64,000 bases of DNA, taken from Variovorax sp. Root473 (GTDB lineage Bacteria; Pseudomonadota; Gammaproteobacteria; Burkholderiales; Burkholderiaceae_C). The position numbers were made by a program, and so were the translations under genes. The DNA is taken from assembly GCF_001426505.1 (NCBI RefSeq), contig NZ_LMEV01000017.1:1457035-1521034 (forward strand), in the 5' to 3' direction. The notes below the pieces were generated by a model, which searched no databases, was not told where the DNA came from, and saw only the letters and a program-made list of their open reading frames with translations. Each line of letters starts with the position of its first letter. The stretch's first letter is position 1. Below, in pieces: positions 16,491-26,290 of the stretch.

Positions 16491-16870
16491 GATGCTTCCT
16501 CGATAGTGTTGAAACGAACCCGATCGCCGGCGAATCCGGCCATCAGCTAACGGTCAGCGAGCACGGATTGAATGGATTCCGTTGCGACCGGGATGCAGTT
16601 TCAGTGGGGGGGAGCGAAGCCCAAATGCCCCAGGCTGGGTAGAGCATGGCTATGGCGAAAGCAATGTCCGAAGCCACTTCCGGGGGCGGTACCGAATCGG
16701 TTTTCCGCCGTGTCTCCCTCGTGGTGACTATCACTTTCGTTCACACTCAGGCAATATTGCAACGAAATGAAACCAAGGTAATCAAAAAAGCCGCCAGCCA
16801 AAAAAAGAGTAGATATCGATTAACTTTTGTTCACGAAGTCGAGACTTTTTTCTGTGACAAGGGGACTTAA
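16491..16870. other. Intergenic region between exported-protein genes and the LuxR-type regulator
   Basis: Region of 380 bases without a convincing gene. It should hold the divergent promoters. The right half (about 16750-16860) is distinctly AT-rich, with runs of A and T just before AAGGGGAC, the ribosome site of the response regulator (about 16859-16866). No operator repeat was identified with confidence. Small frames here have no codon bias or ribosome sites. Confidence 0.5.
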
Positions 16871-17665
16871 ATGGAAAACGAACACGACATTTCATTGACC
16901 GAAGTAGGTGGTGGTGCTAGGAAATTCTCAAATCCTGGTCAATTTGGCGGCCTTTTGGCCCCCTCGGCAGATTCCCTGCCGTGGCCCGACTACCTCACCG
17001 GTCAGGAAACCAAGCCCGTTCGTGTCGTGCTCGTCGACGACGATCCCTTTGTCCGCCGCGTCATCGCCCAGGAACTGCTGGGCGACCTGCGCATCCAGCT
17101 GGAAGGCCAGGCCGGTTCCCTGCGCGAGGGGCGGCGCCTCTTGATGCAGCATGAGTTCGATGTGCTCATGGTCGACATCCGCCTCGGGGACGGCAGCGGA
17201 TTCGAGCTCATCGAGGAAGCCAAGAAACACCGCAGCGCCGCCGAGATCATCGTCATTTCCGCGCTGGAAGACGAACCCCAGGTGCTGCATGCGTTTGAAC
17301 TCGGCGCCTCGGGCTACCTGGTGAAGAACGCCTGGTTCCAGAGCTACGCCCAGGCCGTGCTGCAGGTGGTCAACGGCGGCGCCGCCATCACCCCCCGGCT
17401 GGCGCGCCGGCTGCTGGTGCACCTGGACCACCAGCGCTCCAATCCGAGCCCGGTGCGCCCGCCCGACAGCAAGGCGACCCTGTCGGCACGCGAGCGCGAA
17501 GTGTTGCGACTTGTAGCCACCGGATATGTGACGGAAGAGATCGCGCTGCAGCTCACCATCAGTGCCCAGACGGTGAACGCGCACGTGAAGAACATCTACC
17601 GCAAGCTGCACGCCCACACCCGCGCGCAGGCAGTCAGTTTCGCCTCGCACCGGGGGCTGCTCTAG
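16871..17665 (+). CDS. LuxR/NarL-family response regulator with N-terminal extension
   Basis: Cytoplasmic DNA-binding response regulator of 264 residues. After a 48-residue hydrophilic extension not usual in the family comes a receiver domain (about 50-170) with acidic triad D56-D58, phosphoacceptor D102 (LMVDIRLGDGSG), switch S130 and K152 (GYLVKN). The LuxR-type helix-turn-helix at about 203-262 reads LSAREREVLRLVATGYVTEEIALQL then TVNAHVKNIYRKL. The start at 16871 has AAGGGGAC 5-12 bases upstream. The partner kinase starts 40 bases downstream. Divergent exported-protein genes make them plausible targets, but this is inference. Confidence 0.88.
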   Translation: MENEHDISLTEVGGGARKFSNPGQFGGLLAPSADSLPWPDYLTGQETKPVRVVLVDDDPFVRRVIAQELLGDLRIQLEGQAGSLREGRRLLMQHEFDVLMVDIRLGDGSGFELIEEAKKHRSAAEIIVISALEDEPQVLHAFELGASGYLVKNAWFQSYAQAVLQVVNGGAAITPRLARRLLVHLDHQRSNPSPVRPPDSKATLSAREREVLRLVATGYVTEEIALQLTISAQTVNAHVKNIYRKLHAHTRAQAVSFASHRGLL

Positions 17666-17705
17666 GGCGCGCCTGGGGCGCACCGCGTTCGCAGCGGAGC
17701 CATCG

Positions 17706-18671
17706 ATGCCCGCGCCGTTGCCTCCGCTGCCGCCGTATTTCCTGGAGGACCAGTTCGTGTGGCTGTCCATCGCCGCGTGGTGCGTGCTCCTGGTCTGGCT
17801 GTGGCCGCGTGCCTCGCGCCAGCGCATGCTGCTATGGGTTGGGCTGGCCTGCGCGCTGCACCTGACGCCCGTGGTGGGGCAGGTGATCCGCGCCACCTCG
17901 GCGATCACCGCGCTGGGCACGGAGATGCCGGCTGCCTTCTGGGCCCTGCAGGGCGTGAATATCGCCGTGCTCTGCATGATCGTCGGCACCTGGTACCTCT
18001 CGCGCCGACGCCTCGTGCGGTATCGCCAGGCCCAGGCCGTGCTCGCCGAGCGCCGCCGCATCGCCAGCGACCTGCATGACGGCGTCGGTTCGCGGCTGGT
18101 GGCGCTCATGGCCAGCTACGACCCGCGCTCCGCCGACGCCCGGGAGTTGTCGATGGCCCTGCAGGCCTGCCTGCTCGAACTGCAGATGACGGTCGACTCC
18201 CTCGACGACCAGGCCGACACCCGCATCGGCGAACGATTGGGTCACTTGCGTTACCGCCTGCAGCCGGCGTTCGACCGGCTCGGCATCGCGCTCGTCTGGA
18301 ACGTACAGGATGTGGCGCTGTCGCCGCCGATGAGCTCCGAGGTCGCGATGCAGCTGTGCCGCATCGCGCAGGAGGCCTTGTCGAACGTGCTGCGGCATTC
18401 GCAGGCGACCCGCGTGGAAGTGCGCTTTGGCCCGCGCGAACGTTCGCACGGGCTGGTGCTGGAAGTGCTCGACGACGGCCGCGGCCTGGATACCGCAACC
18501 GGCGAGCCCGGCGGCAAGGGACTGCGCAGCATGCGCGAGCGGGCCGACGCATTGCACGGGGAACTGGAGGTCATGGACGTGGCGCCGCACGGGCTGCGCA
18601 TTCGGCTCGTCATGCCCGGCGAAGTGCAGCGGCCGGCAACGGTCGCGGCGGAGGTTGAAAGTACGTTGTAA
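17706..18671 (+). CDS. NarX/DesK-type sensor histidine kinase
   Basis: Inner-membrane kinase of 321 residues with about three membrane helices (16-33, 42-60 and 78-97), no periplasmic sensor domain, and a HisKA_3 dimerisation domain with H124 in SDLHDGVGSR. The HATPase_c domain follows (about 215-305), with N-box QEALSNVLRHSQA, G1 box LDDGRGLD and GGKGLRSMRERADALHG. The short helices and lack of a soluble input domain suggest that it senses the membrane or takes a signal from a partner. It follows its response regulator by 40 bases. Confidence 0.88.
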   Translation: MPAPLPPLPPYFLEDQFVWLSIAAWCVLLVWLWPRASRQRMLLWVGLACALHLTPVVGQVIRATSAITALGTEMPAAFWALQGVNIAVLCMIVGTWYLSRRRLVRYRQAQAVLAERRRIASDLHDGVGSRLVALMASYDPRSADARELSMALQACLLELQMTVDSLDDQADTRIGERLGHLRYRLQPAFDRLGIALVWNVQDVALSPPMSSEVAMQLCRIAQEALSNVLRHSQATRVEVRFGPRERSHGLVLEVLDDGRGLDTATGEPGGKGLRSMRERADALHGELEVMDVAPHGLRIRLVMPGEVQRPATVAAEVESTL

Positions 18672-18750
18672 CAGCGCCGCAAGGGCGGCTGGCAGGAGGC
18701 GCCTTCGCCTATGGCAAACTTCCGCGCTTTGCCAGGGACGCGCTCAAGAC

Positions 18751-21123
<2,373 letters not shown>

Positions 21124-21152
21124 CCGCCAGCAGATCGAAGGTCACTCCGTTA

Positions 21153-21172
21153 AACTAGTCATCTAACTAGTC
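21153..21172. promoter_or_regulatory. Paired ACTAGT repeats, candidate antitoxin operator
   Basis: AACTAGTC occurs twice (21153-21160 and 21165-21172); each copy holds the palindrome ACTAGT, with a 12-base repeat period. It ends 17 bases before the antitoxin ATG, where Phd/VapB-type antitoxins usually bind to repress their own operon. Autoregulation is inferred. Confidence 0.5.
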
Positions 21173-21188
21173 TGATGGGGTGGCGCCA

Positions 21189-21446
21189 ATGAAAACCTGG
21201 CCGGTACAAGACGCGAAAGCGCGTTTCAGCGAATTCCTGGAGGCCTGTCTGAATGACGGGCCGCAAATGGTCACCCGGCGCGGTGCCGAGGCGGCCGTGC
21301 TGGTGCCGGCCGCGGAATGGCGGCGGCTGCATGCCATCGCCAAGCCCTCGCTCAAGGAGCTGCTGTGCACCGACGAGGCGCGCACCGAGTTCCTCGTGCC
21401 CGAGCGCGGCGCCGCGCGCAGGCGACGCGTCACCCCGGCCCGTTGA
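21189..21446 (+). CDS. Phd/YefM-family antitoxin
   Basis: Protein of 85 residues. The N-terminal half (KTWPVQDAKARFSEFLEACLNDGPQMVTRRGAEAAVLVP) is a textbook Phd/YefM fold: DNA-binding strand-helix, then the ribbon with RRGxEAAVLVP. The C-terminal half is the basic, flexible toxin-binding tail. A GTG three codons upstream (21180) is possible, but the ATG at 21189 matches the usual start of the fold. It is followed after 13 bases by a PIN-domain toxin, and is preceded by paired ACTAGT sites. It presumably neutralises the VapC RNase and represses the pair. Confidence 0.87.
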   Translation: MKTWPVQDAKARFSEFLEACLNDGPQMVTRRGAEAAVLVPAAEWRRLHAIAKPSLKELLCTDEARTEFLVPERGAARRRRVTPAR

Positions 21447-21459
21447 AGGCGCGCGCGGC

Positions 21460-21873
21460 ATGTACCTTCTGGACACGAACGTCATTTCCGAACTGCGCCG
21501 GCTTCGTCCTCATGGCGCCGTCCTGGCGTGGCTGGCGCCCATTCCCGACAGCGAGCTTCACCTGTCGGCCGTGACGCTGGGAGATATCCAGGCCGGCATC
21601 GAACTCACGCGCGAACAGGATGCCGCGAAGGCGGACGAGATCGAGCAATGGGTCGAGCTGGTCGCTGCGTCGTACAACGTCCTGCCGATGGATGCGAAGA
21701 CCTTCAGGCTGTGGGCCCGGCTGATGCACCGCAGCTCCGTCACGCTGTACGAAGACGCCATGATCGCCGCCACGGCGAAACAGCACGGGCTGACCGTCGT
21801 CACGCGCAACGTCGGCGACTTTGCCGGCTTCGGTGTCGAGGTCTTCAATCCTTTTGAAACGGGTGCCGCATGA
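21460..21873 (+). CDS. vapC: VapC-family PIN-domain ribonuclease toxin
   Basis: PIN-domain toxin of 137 residues, the FitB/VapC length. The acidic metal-binding residues are visible: D5 (LLDTNVISELRR), D42/E48 (LGDIQAGIEL), D99 (YEDAMIAATA) and D120 (TRNVGDFAGFGV). Such toxins cleave tRNA or rRNA and are inhibited by the antitoxin encoded just upstream. The start at 21460 is 13 bases after the antitoxin stop. Its stop overlaps the ATG of the patatin-like gene (21870-21873), so the lipase may be translated together with the toxin, which is unusual for a toxin-antitoxin pair. Confidence 0.9.
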   Translation: MYLLDTNVISELRRLRPHGAVLAWLAPIPDSELHLSAVTLGDIQAGIELTREQDAAKADEIEQWVELVAASYNVLPMDAKTFRLWARLMHRSSVTLYEDAMIAATAKQHGLTVVTRNVGDFAGFGVEVFNPFETGAA

Positions 21874-22958
21874 AGGCCCTGCGCATCTACGCCGGCCCCG
21901 CGGCCCGCGCGCACATCGAACAGCACGGCCTGCGCCCGCAGGACGTGCGCACCATCCCCGGCGCGGCGGGCGGTCCGAAGGGGCTGATCCTCGGGCCGCT
22001 CGACCGCTTCATCTTCGGACGCTGGCTCACGCAGTCGAGCCAGCCGGTGGACCTGGTGGGGGCGTCGATCGGCGCGTGGCGGCTGGCGACGGCGTGCCTG
22101 TCGGACCCGGAGGCGGCGTTCGGGCGCTTCGAGCACGACTACGTGCGCCAGCAATTCGAAGTGCCGCCGGGCCAGAAGCGGCTCAGCCCGCATCAGCTCA
22201 GCGAACGTTTCGCGGAGAGCCTGGACGCTTTCTACGGCGGACGCATCGGCGAGGTGCTGGGCCATTCACGCTACCGGCTGCACGTGGTGACCTCGCGCGG
22301 GCGCCACATCCTCGGGCGCGAGGGCAGGGCGCGCACGCCGGTCGGCTACCTGGGTGCCTTCGCGAGCAACAGCCTGCACCGCAAGAGCCTGGGCGCCTGG
22401 CTGGAGCGTTGCGTGTTCTCCACGCCCGGCGCGGCCTTGCCGTTCGGCACGACCGACTTCCGCACGCGCCAGCACGCACTGAGCGAGGCCAACTTCAACC
22501 GGGTGCTGCAGGCCTCGTGCTCCATTCCGTTCCTGCTGGCCGCGGTGCACGACATTCCGGGCGCGCCGCGCGGTGCCTACTGGGACGGCGGCATCACCGA
22601 CTACCACCTGCACCTGGACTACCAATCTGCCCATGACGGGGCCGACGATGGCATCGTGCTCTACCCGCATTTCCAGCAGGCGGTGGTGCCGGGCTGGCTC
22701 GACAAGGGGCTGCGCTGGCGCCACAAGTCGACGCGCTTTCTCGACCGCATGGTGGTGCTGGCGCCCAACCCCGAATGGGTGAAGACATTGCCGCACGGCA
22801 AGCTGCCCGACCGCAAGGACTTCATCCGCTTCGCGAACGACGCGCAGGCGCGCATCGCGGCCTGGGGCCAGGCCACGCGCGAGGCCACGCGGCTGTCGGA
22901 CGAGTTCGAGGCCTGGCTCGGCGACGACGGGCGTTCGCGCGACATCCTGCCGCTCTGA
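21870..22958 (+). CDS. Patatin-like phospholipase family protein
   Basis: Serine lipid hydrolase of the patatin family, 362 residues. The oxyanion Gly-rich turn is at residues 31-38 (GAAGGPKG), the nucleophile elbow GASIG has S66, and the catalytic Asp is in WDGGITDYH around residue 238. No signal peptide is present, so it should be cytoplasmic or membrane-associated. Its ATG overlaps the VapC stop by 4 bases. Homologues of this subgroup in Burkholderiales have no defined substrate. The long C-terminal part (about 250-362) with basic motifs (GLRWRHKSTRFLDRM) is typical of the subgroup. Confidence 0.85.
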   Translation: MKALRIYAGPAARAHIEQHGLRPQDVRTIPGAAGGPKGLILGPLDRFIFGRWLTQSSQPVDLVGASIGAWRLATACLSDPEAAFGRFEHDYVRQQFEVPPGQKRLSPHQLSERFAESLDAFYGGRIGEVLGHSRYRLHVVTSRGRHILGREGRARTPVGYLGAFASNSLHRKSLGAWLERCVFSTPGAALPFGTTDFRTRQHALSEANFNRVLQASCSIPFLLAAVHDIPGAPRGAYWDGGITDYHLHLDYQSAHDGADDGIVLYPHFQQAVVPGWLDKGLRWRHKSTRFLDRMVVLAPNPEWVKTLPHGKLPDRKDFIRFANDAQARIAAWGQATREATRLSDEFEAWLGDDGRSRDILPL

Positions 22959-23064
22959 GCCCGCGCGGCCACGTCGGGGACAAACCCTGAGCATCTGCGT
23001 GCGAGGGCGCTTCGAGAATGGTCCGGACCATTCATCGACGCAGCCACTCCAGGGAGTCCCAACC

Positions 23065-24051
23065 ATGCCGCACGCCGTGCTCTCACGCCGCCGTTTTTCT
23101 CTTGCCACCGCTGCAGCTGCCGCCAGTCTTGCGGCGCCGTCCTTCGCGCAGAGCACCTGGCCCAACAAGCCGATCCGCATCGTCGTGCCCTACACACCGG
23201 GCGGCTTCACCGACCAGATGGCACGGCTGGTGCAGGCGGGCCTGCAGACGCGGCTCGGCCAGCCGGTGGTGATCGACAACAAGCCGGGCGCCAACAGCCT
23301 CATCGGCGTCGATGCCGTGGCCAAGGCCGCGCCCGATGGCACGACCTTCGGAGTCGTCATCGCCGCCTACGCGGCCAACACCACGCTGTACCCCAAGCTG
23401 CCCTACGACCCGCGCAAGGACCTCGTGGGCGTATCGCTGATGGGGGTGTCGCCGCTGCTGGCGGCGGTCAACAACGACGCGCCGTTCAAGACCGCGCGCG
23501 AGCTCATCGACTACGCACGCAAGCATCCCGGCAAGATCAGCTTCGGCTCGTCGGGCAACGGCTCGGCCGCGCACCTCACGAGCGAGCTGTGGAAGTCGCT
23601 CACGCAGACCTACATGATCCACATCCCGTACCGCGGCGCGGTGCCTGCGCTGACCGACCTGATGGGCGGGCAGATCCAGCTGTTCTTCGATGCGCCCACG
23701 GGCCTCATCAACCAGGGCAAGGCCGGCAAGGTGCGGCTGATCGGCGTGGCCGGCGACAAGCGCCTGCCGGCCGTGCCCGACGTGCCCACCTTCATCGAAC
23801 AGGGCTTCGCGGGCTTCACCGGCAGCACCTGGGCCGGCATGCTGGCGCCGGCGGGCACGCCACGCGACATCGTCAAGCGCATGTCGGAGGAGGTGGCGCG
23901 CATCATCAAGAGCGACGAGACGCGCGCCAAACTCGACGCCATGGGCACCTTCCCGGCGGGCAGCACGCCCGAGGAGTTCGACGCCTTCATCGCCGCCGAG
24001 ACCACCAAGTGGGGCAAGGTGATCCGCACCGCGGGCGTCAAGCTGGAGTGA
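23065..24051 (+). CDS. Bug-family tripartite tricarboxylate transporter substrate-binding protein
   Basis: Periplasmic solute-binding protein of 328 residues. The N-terminus has a twin-arginine-like signal (SRRRFSLATAAAAASLAAPSFA). The mature protein starts with WPNKPIRIVVPYTPGGFTDQMARLV and contains VVIDNKPGANSLIGVDAVAKAAPDG and HIPYRGAVPALTDLMGGQIQLFFD, the Bug-family signature. Hundreds of such proteins occur per genome in Bordetella and relatives and bind small carboxylates, often without a linked TctAB membrane pair, as here. The start at 23065 follows AGGGAGTCCCAACC. The ligand is unknown. Confidence 0.92.
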   Translation: MPHAVLSRRRFSLATAAAAASLAAPSFAQSTWPNKPIRIVVPYTPGGFTDQMARLVQAGLQTRLGQPVVIDNKPGANSLIGVDAVAKAAPDGTTFGVVIAAYAANTTLYPKLPYDPRKDLVGVSLMGVSPLLAAVNNDAPFKTARELIDYARKHPGKISFGSSGNGSAAHLTSELWKSLTQTYMIHIPYRGAVPALTDLMGGQIQLFFDAPTGLINQGKAGKVRLIGVAGDKRLPAVPDVPTFIEQGFAGFTGSTWAGMLAPAGTPRDIVKRMSEEVARIIKSDETRAKLDAMGTFPAGSTPEEFDAFIAAETTKWGKVIRTAGVKLE

Positions 24052-24066
24052 TCGCCCCGCGCGGTC

Positions 24067-24453
24067 TCAGGGCGCCAGCACCAATACCTTGAACTGGCTG
24101 GGCACGATGCGCATGCCCACGATGTTGCAGCGGTTCTGCACCGCCAGGCTGGTCATGCGGGTGCAGGGCGTGCCCTTGAGCAGCACCGTGAACGCGCCGG
24201 TGATGTGGCGCGACGGTCCCATCACCGTCTGCGACACCACGCCCATCAGCACGCCGGCGTTGTCGCCATTGGTGATCGGCGTGGTGGTCGCCATGTTGTG
24301 TACGGGCGTGCCGCCGTACAGGATGTTCCAGGCGTTGGGCAGGGCCGTCGGCCCCAGCGCGATGTTGGGGTAGGGCACGGGCAGCGCGGGCGGTGTCTTG
24401 CAGACATCGGGAAATGCGAGGTCCATTCCCATCATCTGTGCGTTGGCGAACAT
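24067..24453 (-). CDS. DUF4150 / PAAR-like type VI secretion tip protein
   Basis: Protein of 128 residues of the DUF4150 (PAAR_4-like) family. The pattern is FPDVCKTPP, PVPYPNIA, then VHNMATTTPITNGDNAG and NRCNIVGMRIVPSQFKVLVL, a small conical beta fold that caps the VgrG spike. Many family members carry a C-terminal toxin; this one ends right after the PAAR-like core, so it can only be a tip or an adaptor for a separate effector. It is the last gene of the minus-strand VgrG island, 20 bases after DUF3540. Confidence 0.87.
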   Translation of the reverse strand: MFANAQMMGMDLAFPDVCKTPPALPVPYPNIALGPTALPNAWNILYGGTPVHNMATTTPITNGDNAGVLMGVVSQTVMGPSRHITGAFTVLLKGTPCTRMTSLAVQNRCNIVGMRIVPSQFKVLVLAP

Positions 24454-24473
24454 GGTTCAGCTCCTTTTCTGCA

Positions 24474-25169
24474 TCAACCCATGTGGATCTGTTCGGCGTC
24501 GACCTTCACCAGCGCCTGGCTGGTGACGAAGGTGTTCTTGGCGTGCAGGCGCAGGCTTTCCGAGGCCTGCATGTCGATCTGTCCCGCGCGCACCTGCTCG
24601 ACCTCTTCGGTGAGCCGAAAGCTCGAGCGCGTGAGCAGGCTCAGGCGGTCGAGCACGGTCTCCAGCGTGCGGCCCACGAAGCGGGCGACCAGCGTGGTCA
24701 CGCGCACCTCGGCGCCGCGGTAGGCCATGTCGGTGATGTCGACGGTCGCCTTGTCGGCCTGAAGTGTGAACGCCGAGGCGTGCAGCGCAATGCCGCCGCG
24801 GCGCGAGCGGATCGTGAGGTCGCCGTCGGCCACGAGCTGCGACTGGCCCGGGTCGGCCTGCGTGACGACGGCGATCAGGAACAGCTGGTCGCGCTGCGGT
24901 CCGGCCACGAGCACGACATCGCCGGTGGCCGGCTGCAACAGGCAGCTGGCGGCGCGCGGGCAATGCCACGGGGCACCGCCGACCTGTGGTTCGACGACAA
25001 AGCGGCCATCGGGCAGCGCCTGCACGACGGTGCCGAGCGCGCTGCCGGTCCAGGCCGGCGCGGCGGCCGAAGGCAGCGGCTTGCGCAGCAGCGCGTGCAT
25101 CTCGGTGATGCGAACGTCGAAGGTGTCCGATTGCGACGAGGCCGGTTCGCGGAAGGCTGGCTGGTTCAT
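24474..25169 (-). CDS. DUF3540 type VI secretion-associated protein
   Basis: Protein of 231 residues recognised as DUF3540. After a variable N-terminus (about 1-45) comes a beta-rich core with LLQPATGDVVLVAGPQRDQLFLIAVV, which resembles the OB-fold region of VgrG. A run of short strands follows (LTIRSRRGGIALHASAFTLQADKATVDI), then a C-terminal VGRTLETVLDRLSLLTRSSFRLTEEVEQVRAGQIDM. Genes of this family sit only next to DUF2169 and VgrG and presumably assist effector loading. The start ATG overlaps the stop of the pentapeptide protein upstream (25166-25169). Confidence 0.82.
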   Translation of the reverse strand: MNQPAFREPASSQSDTFDVRITEMHALLRKPLPSAAAPAWTGSALGTVVQALPDGRFVVEPQVGGAPWHCPRAASCLLQPATGDVVLVAGPQRDQLFLIAVVTQADPGQSQLVADGDLTIRSRRGGIALHASAFTLQADKATVDITDMAYRGAEVRVTTLVARFVGRTLETVLDRLSLLTRSSFRLTEEVEQVRAGQIDMQASESLRLHAKNTFVTSQALVKVDAEQIHMG

Positions 25170-26290
25170 GGCGAGGTGTCCTGTGGATCGATCGGCAGCG
25201 GCCGGCCGAAGGTGTCGCGGCCGGCACGCTGGGGACGGCTCGCACGGGCCGCGGAAAAGCGTTCGGCCTCGAACAGCGCCGGGTCGCTGTCGAGCACGCC
25301 GAGGCGGTCGCTCCAGCGCACGCCGGTCTGGATCGCGCGGTGCATCTGCGTGCGATGGAAGGTGGCGCCGCGCAGGTCGGCATCGCCGAGGTCGGCGTAG
25401 GAGAAATCCGCGTACACGAGGTGGCTGCGGGCGAACGCGGTGCGGCGGCAGCTCGCGCGGTGGAACACGCATTGTTCGAGCCGTGCGTCCGACAGGTCGG
25501 CGTCGTCGAGCCGCGCACCGACCCACAGGCTCTGGTCGAAGTGACCGCCGCGCGCGTCGGCCCGTCGCAGGTCGGCTTCAGGGAACAGGCACTGCGGCGC
25601 CTGCACGCCCGACAGCACCGCGCCTTCCAGCTTGGCACCCTTGAAGTTGCACTGGCTCAGCCTCGCGCCAGCGAAACTGCAGCCCGTCAGATCGGCGTCG
25701 ATGAACTGGCACAGATGAAACGACTGCGCCGCGAAGTCCTGCCCCGCGAGGTCGGCCTCGCCGAAGATCACGTTGTGAAAGCTCGCGCCCTTGAAGTGCG
25801 TGCCGCGCAGCGCCGCGCGGTAGAAGACGGTGGTGTTCAGCGCGACCTCGTCGAAGCGCGTGCCGTCGAGGCGGCACTCGCCGAACACCGACTTCGTGAG
25901 GTCCGCGCGCATGAAGCCCGCGCCGTCGAGCGTGCTCTGGTGAAAGGTGGCCTGGCCCGCCTGCGCTTCGGTCATGTCGGCACCGCACAGATCGGCCTCG
26001 TTGAAGACCGCGTGCGCCATCGCCGTGGACCGCAACCGTGCGCGGGGCAGGGCGCAGCGGTGGAAGGCGGCGTGCTGAAGGTCGGCGGCGTCGAGCATCG
26101 CGTCGTCGAAGCGGCAGCTGTCGAACACCGATTCGCCCAGACGCGCGGCCTGCAGGTTGGCGCGGCGGAAGTCGCAGGCGCCGAAGCTGCCGCCACGCAG
26201 GTCCATGCCGTCGAAGTTCATGCCCTGGAAGTCCTGGTCCTGGATGTGTTCGCCGCCGCGGATCTTCGCTGCCAGCTCGGCCGGCGTCAT
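25166..26290 (-). CDS. Pentapeptide-repeat protein of the T6SS island
   Basis: Protein of 374 residues, almost entirely pentapeptide repeats (A/D-L/F-x-x-A/C pattern), for example the run FQGMNFDGMDLRGGSFGACD at about 22-41. It should form a right-handed four-sided beta helix. The C-terminal 50 residues (after FHRTQMHRAIQTGVRW) are non-repeat and Arg-rich. It overlaps DUF2169 upstream and DUF3540 downstream by 4 bases each. In T6SS loci such proteins accompany DUF2169 and may help carry cargo to the spike; no toxin or immunity motif is evident. Confidence 0.82.
   Translation of the reverse strand: MTPAELAAKIRGGEHIQDQDFQGMNFDGMDLRGGSFGACDFRRANLQAARLGESVFDSCRFDDAMLDAADLQHAAFHRCALPRARLRSTAMAHAVFNEADLCGADMTEAQAGQATFHQSTLDGAGFMRADLTKSVFGECRLDGTRFDEVALNTTVFYRAALRGTHFKGASFHNVIFGEADLAGQDFAAQSFHLCQFIDADLTGCSFAGARLSQCNFKGAKLEGAVLSGVQAPQCLFPEADLRRADARGGHFDQSLWVGARLDDADLSDARLEQCVFHRASCRRTAFARSHLVYADFSYADLGDADLRGATFHRTQMHRAIQTGVRWSDRLGVLDSDPALFEAERFSAARASRPQRAGRDTFGRPLPIDPQDTSP

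Noticed and set aside
16582..16870. Small frames in the region between the secreted-protein genes and the response regulator
   Set aside because: They lack codon bias and ribosome sites and the segment is AT-rich, fitting promoters rather than coding sequence.
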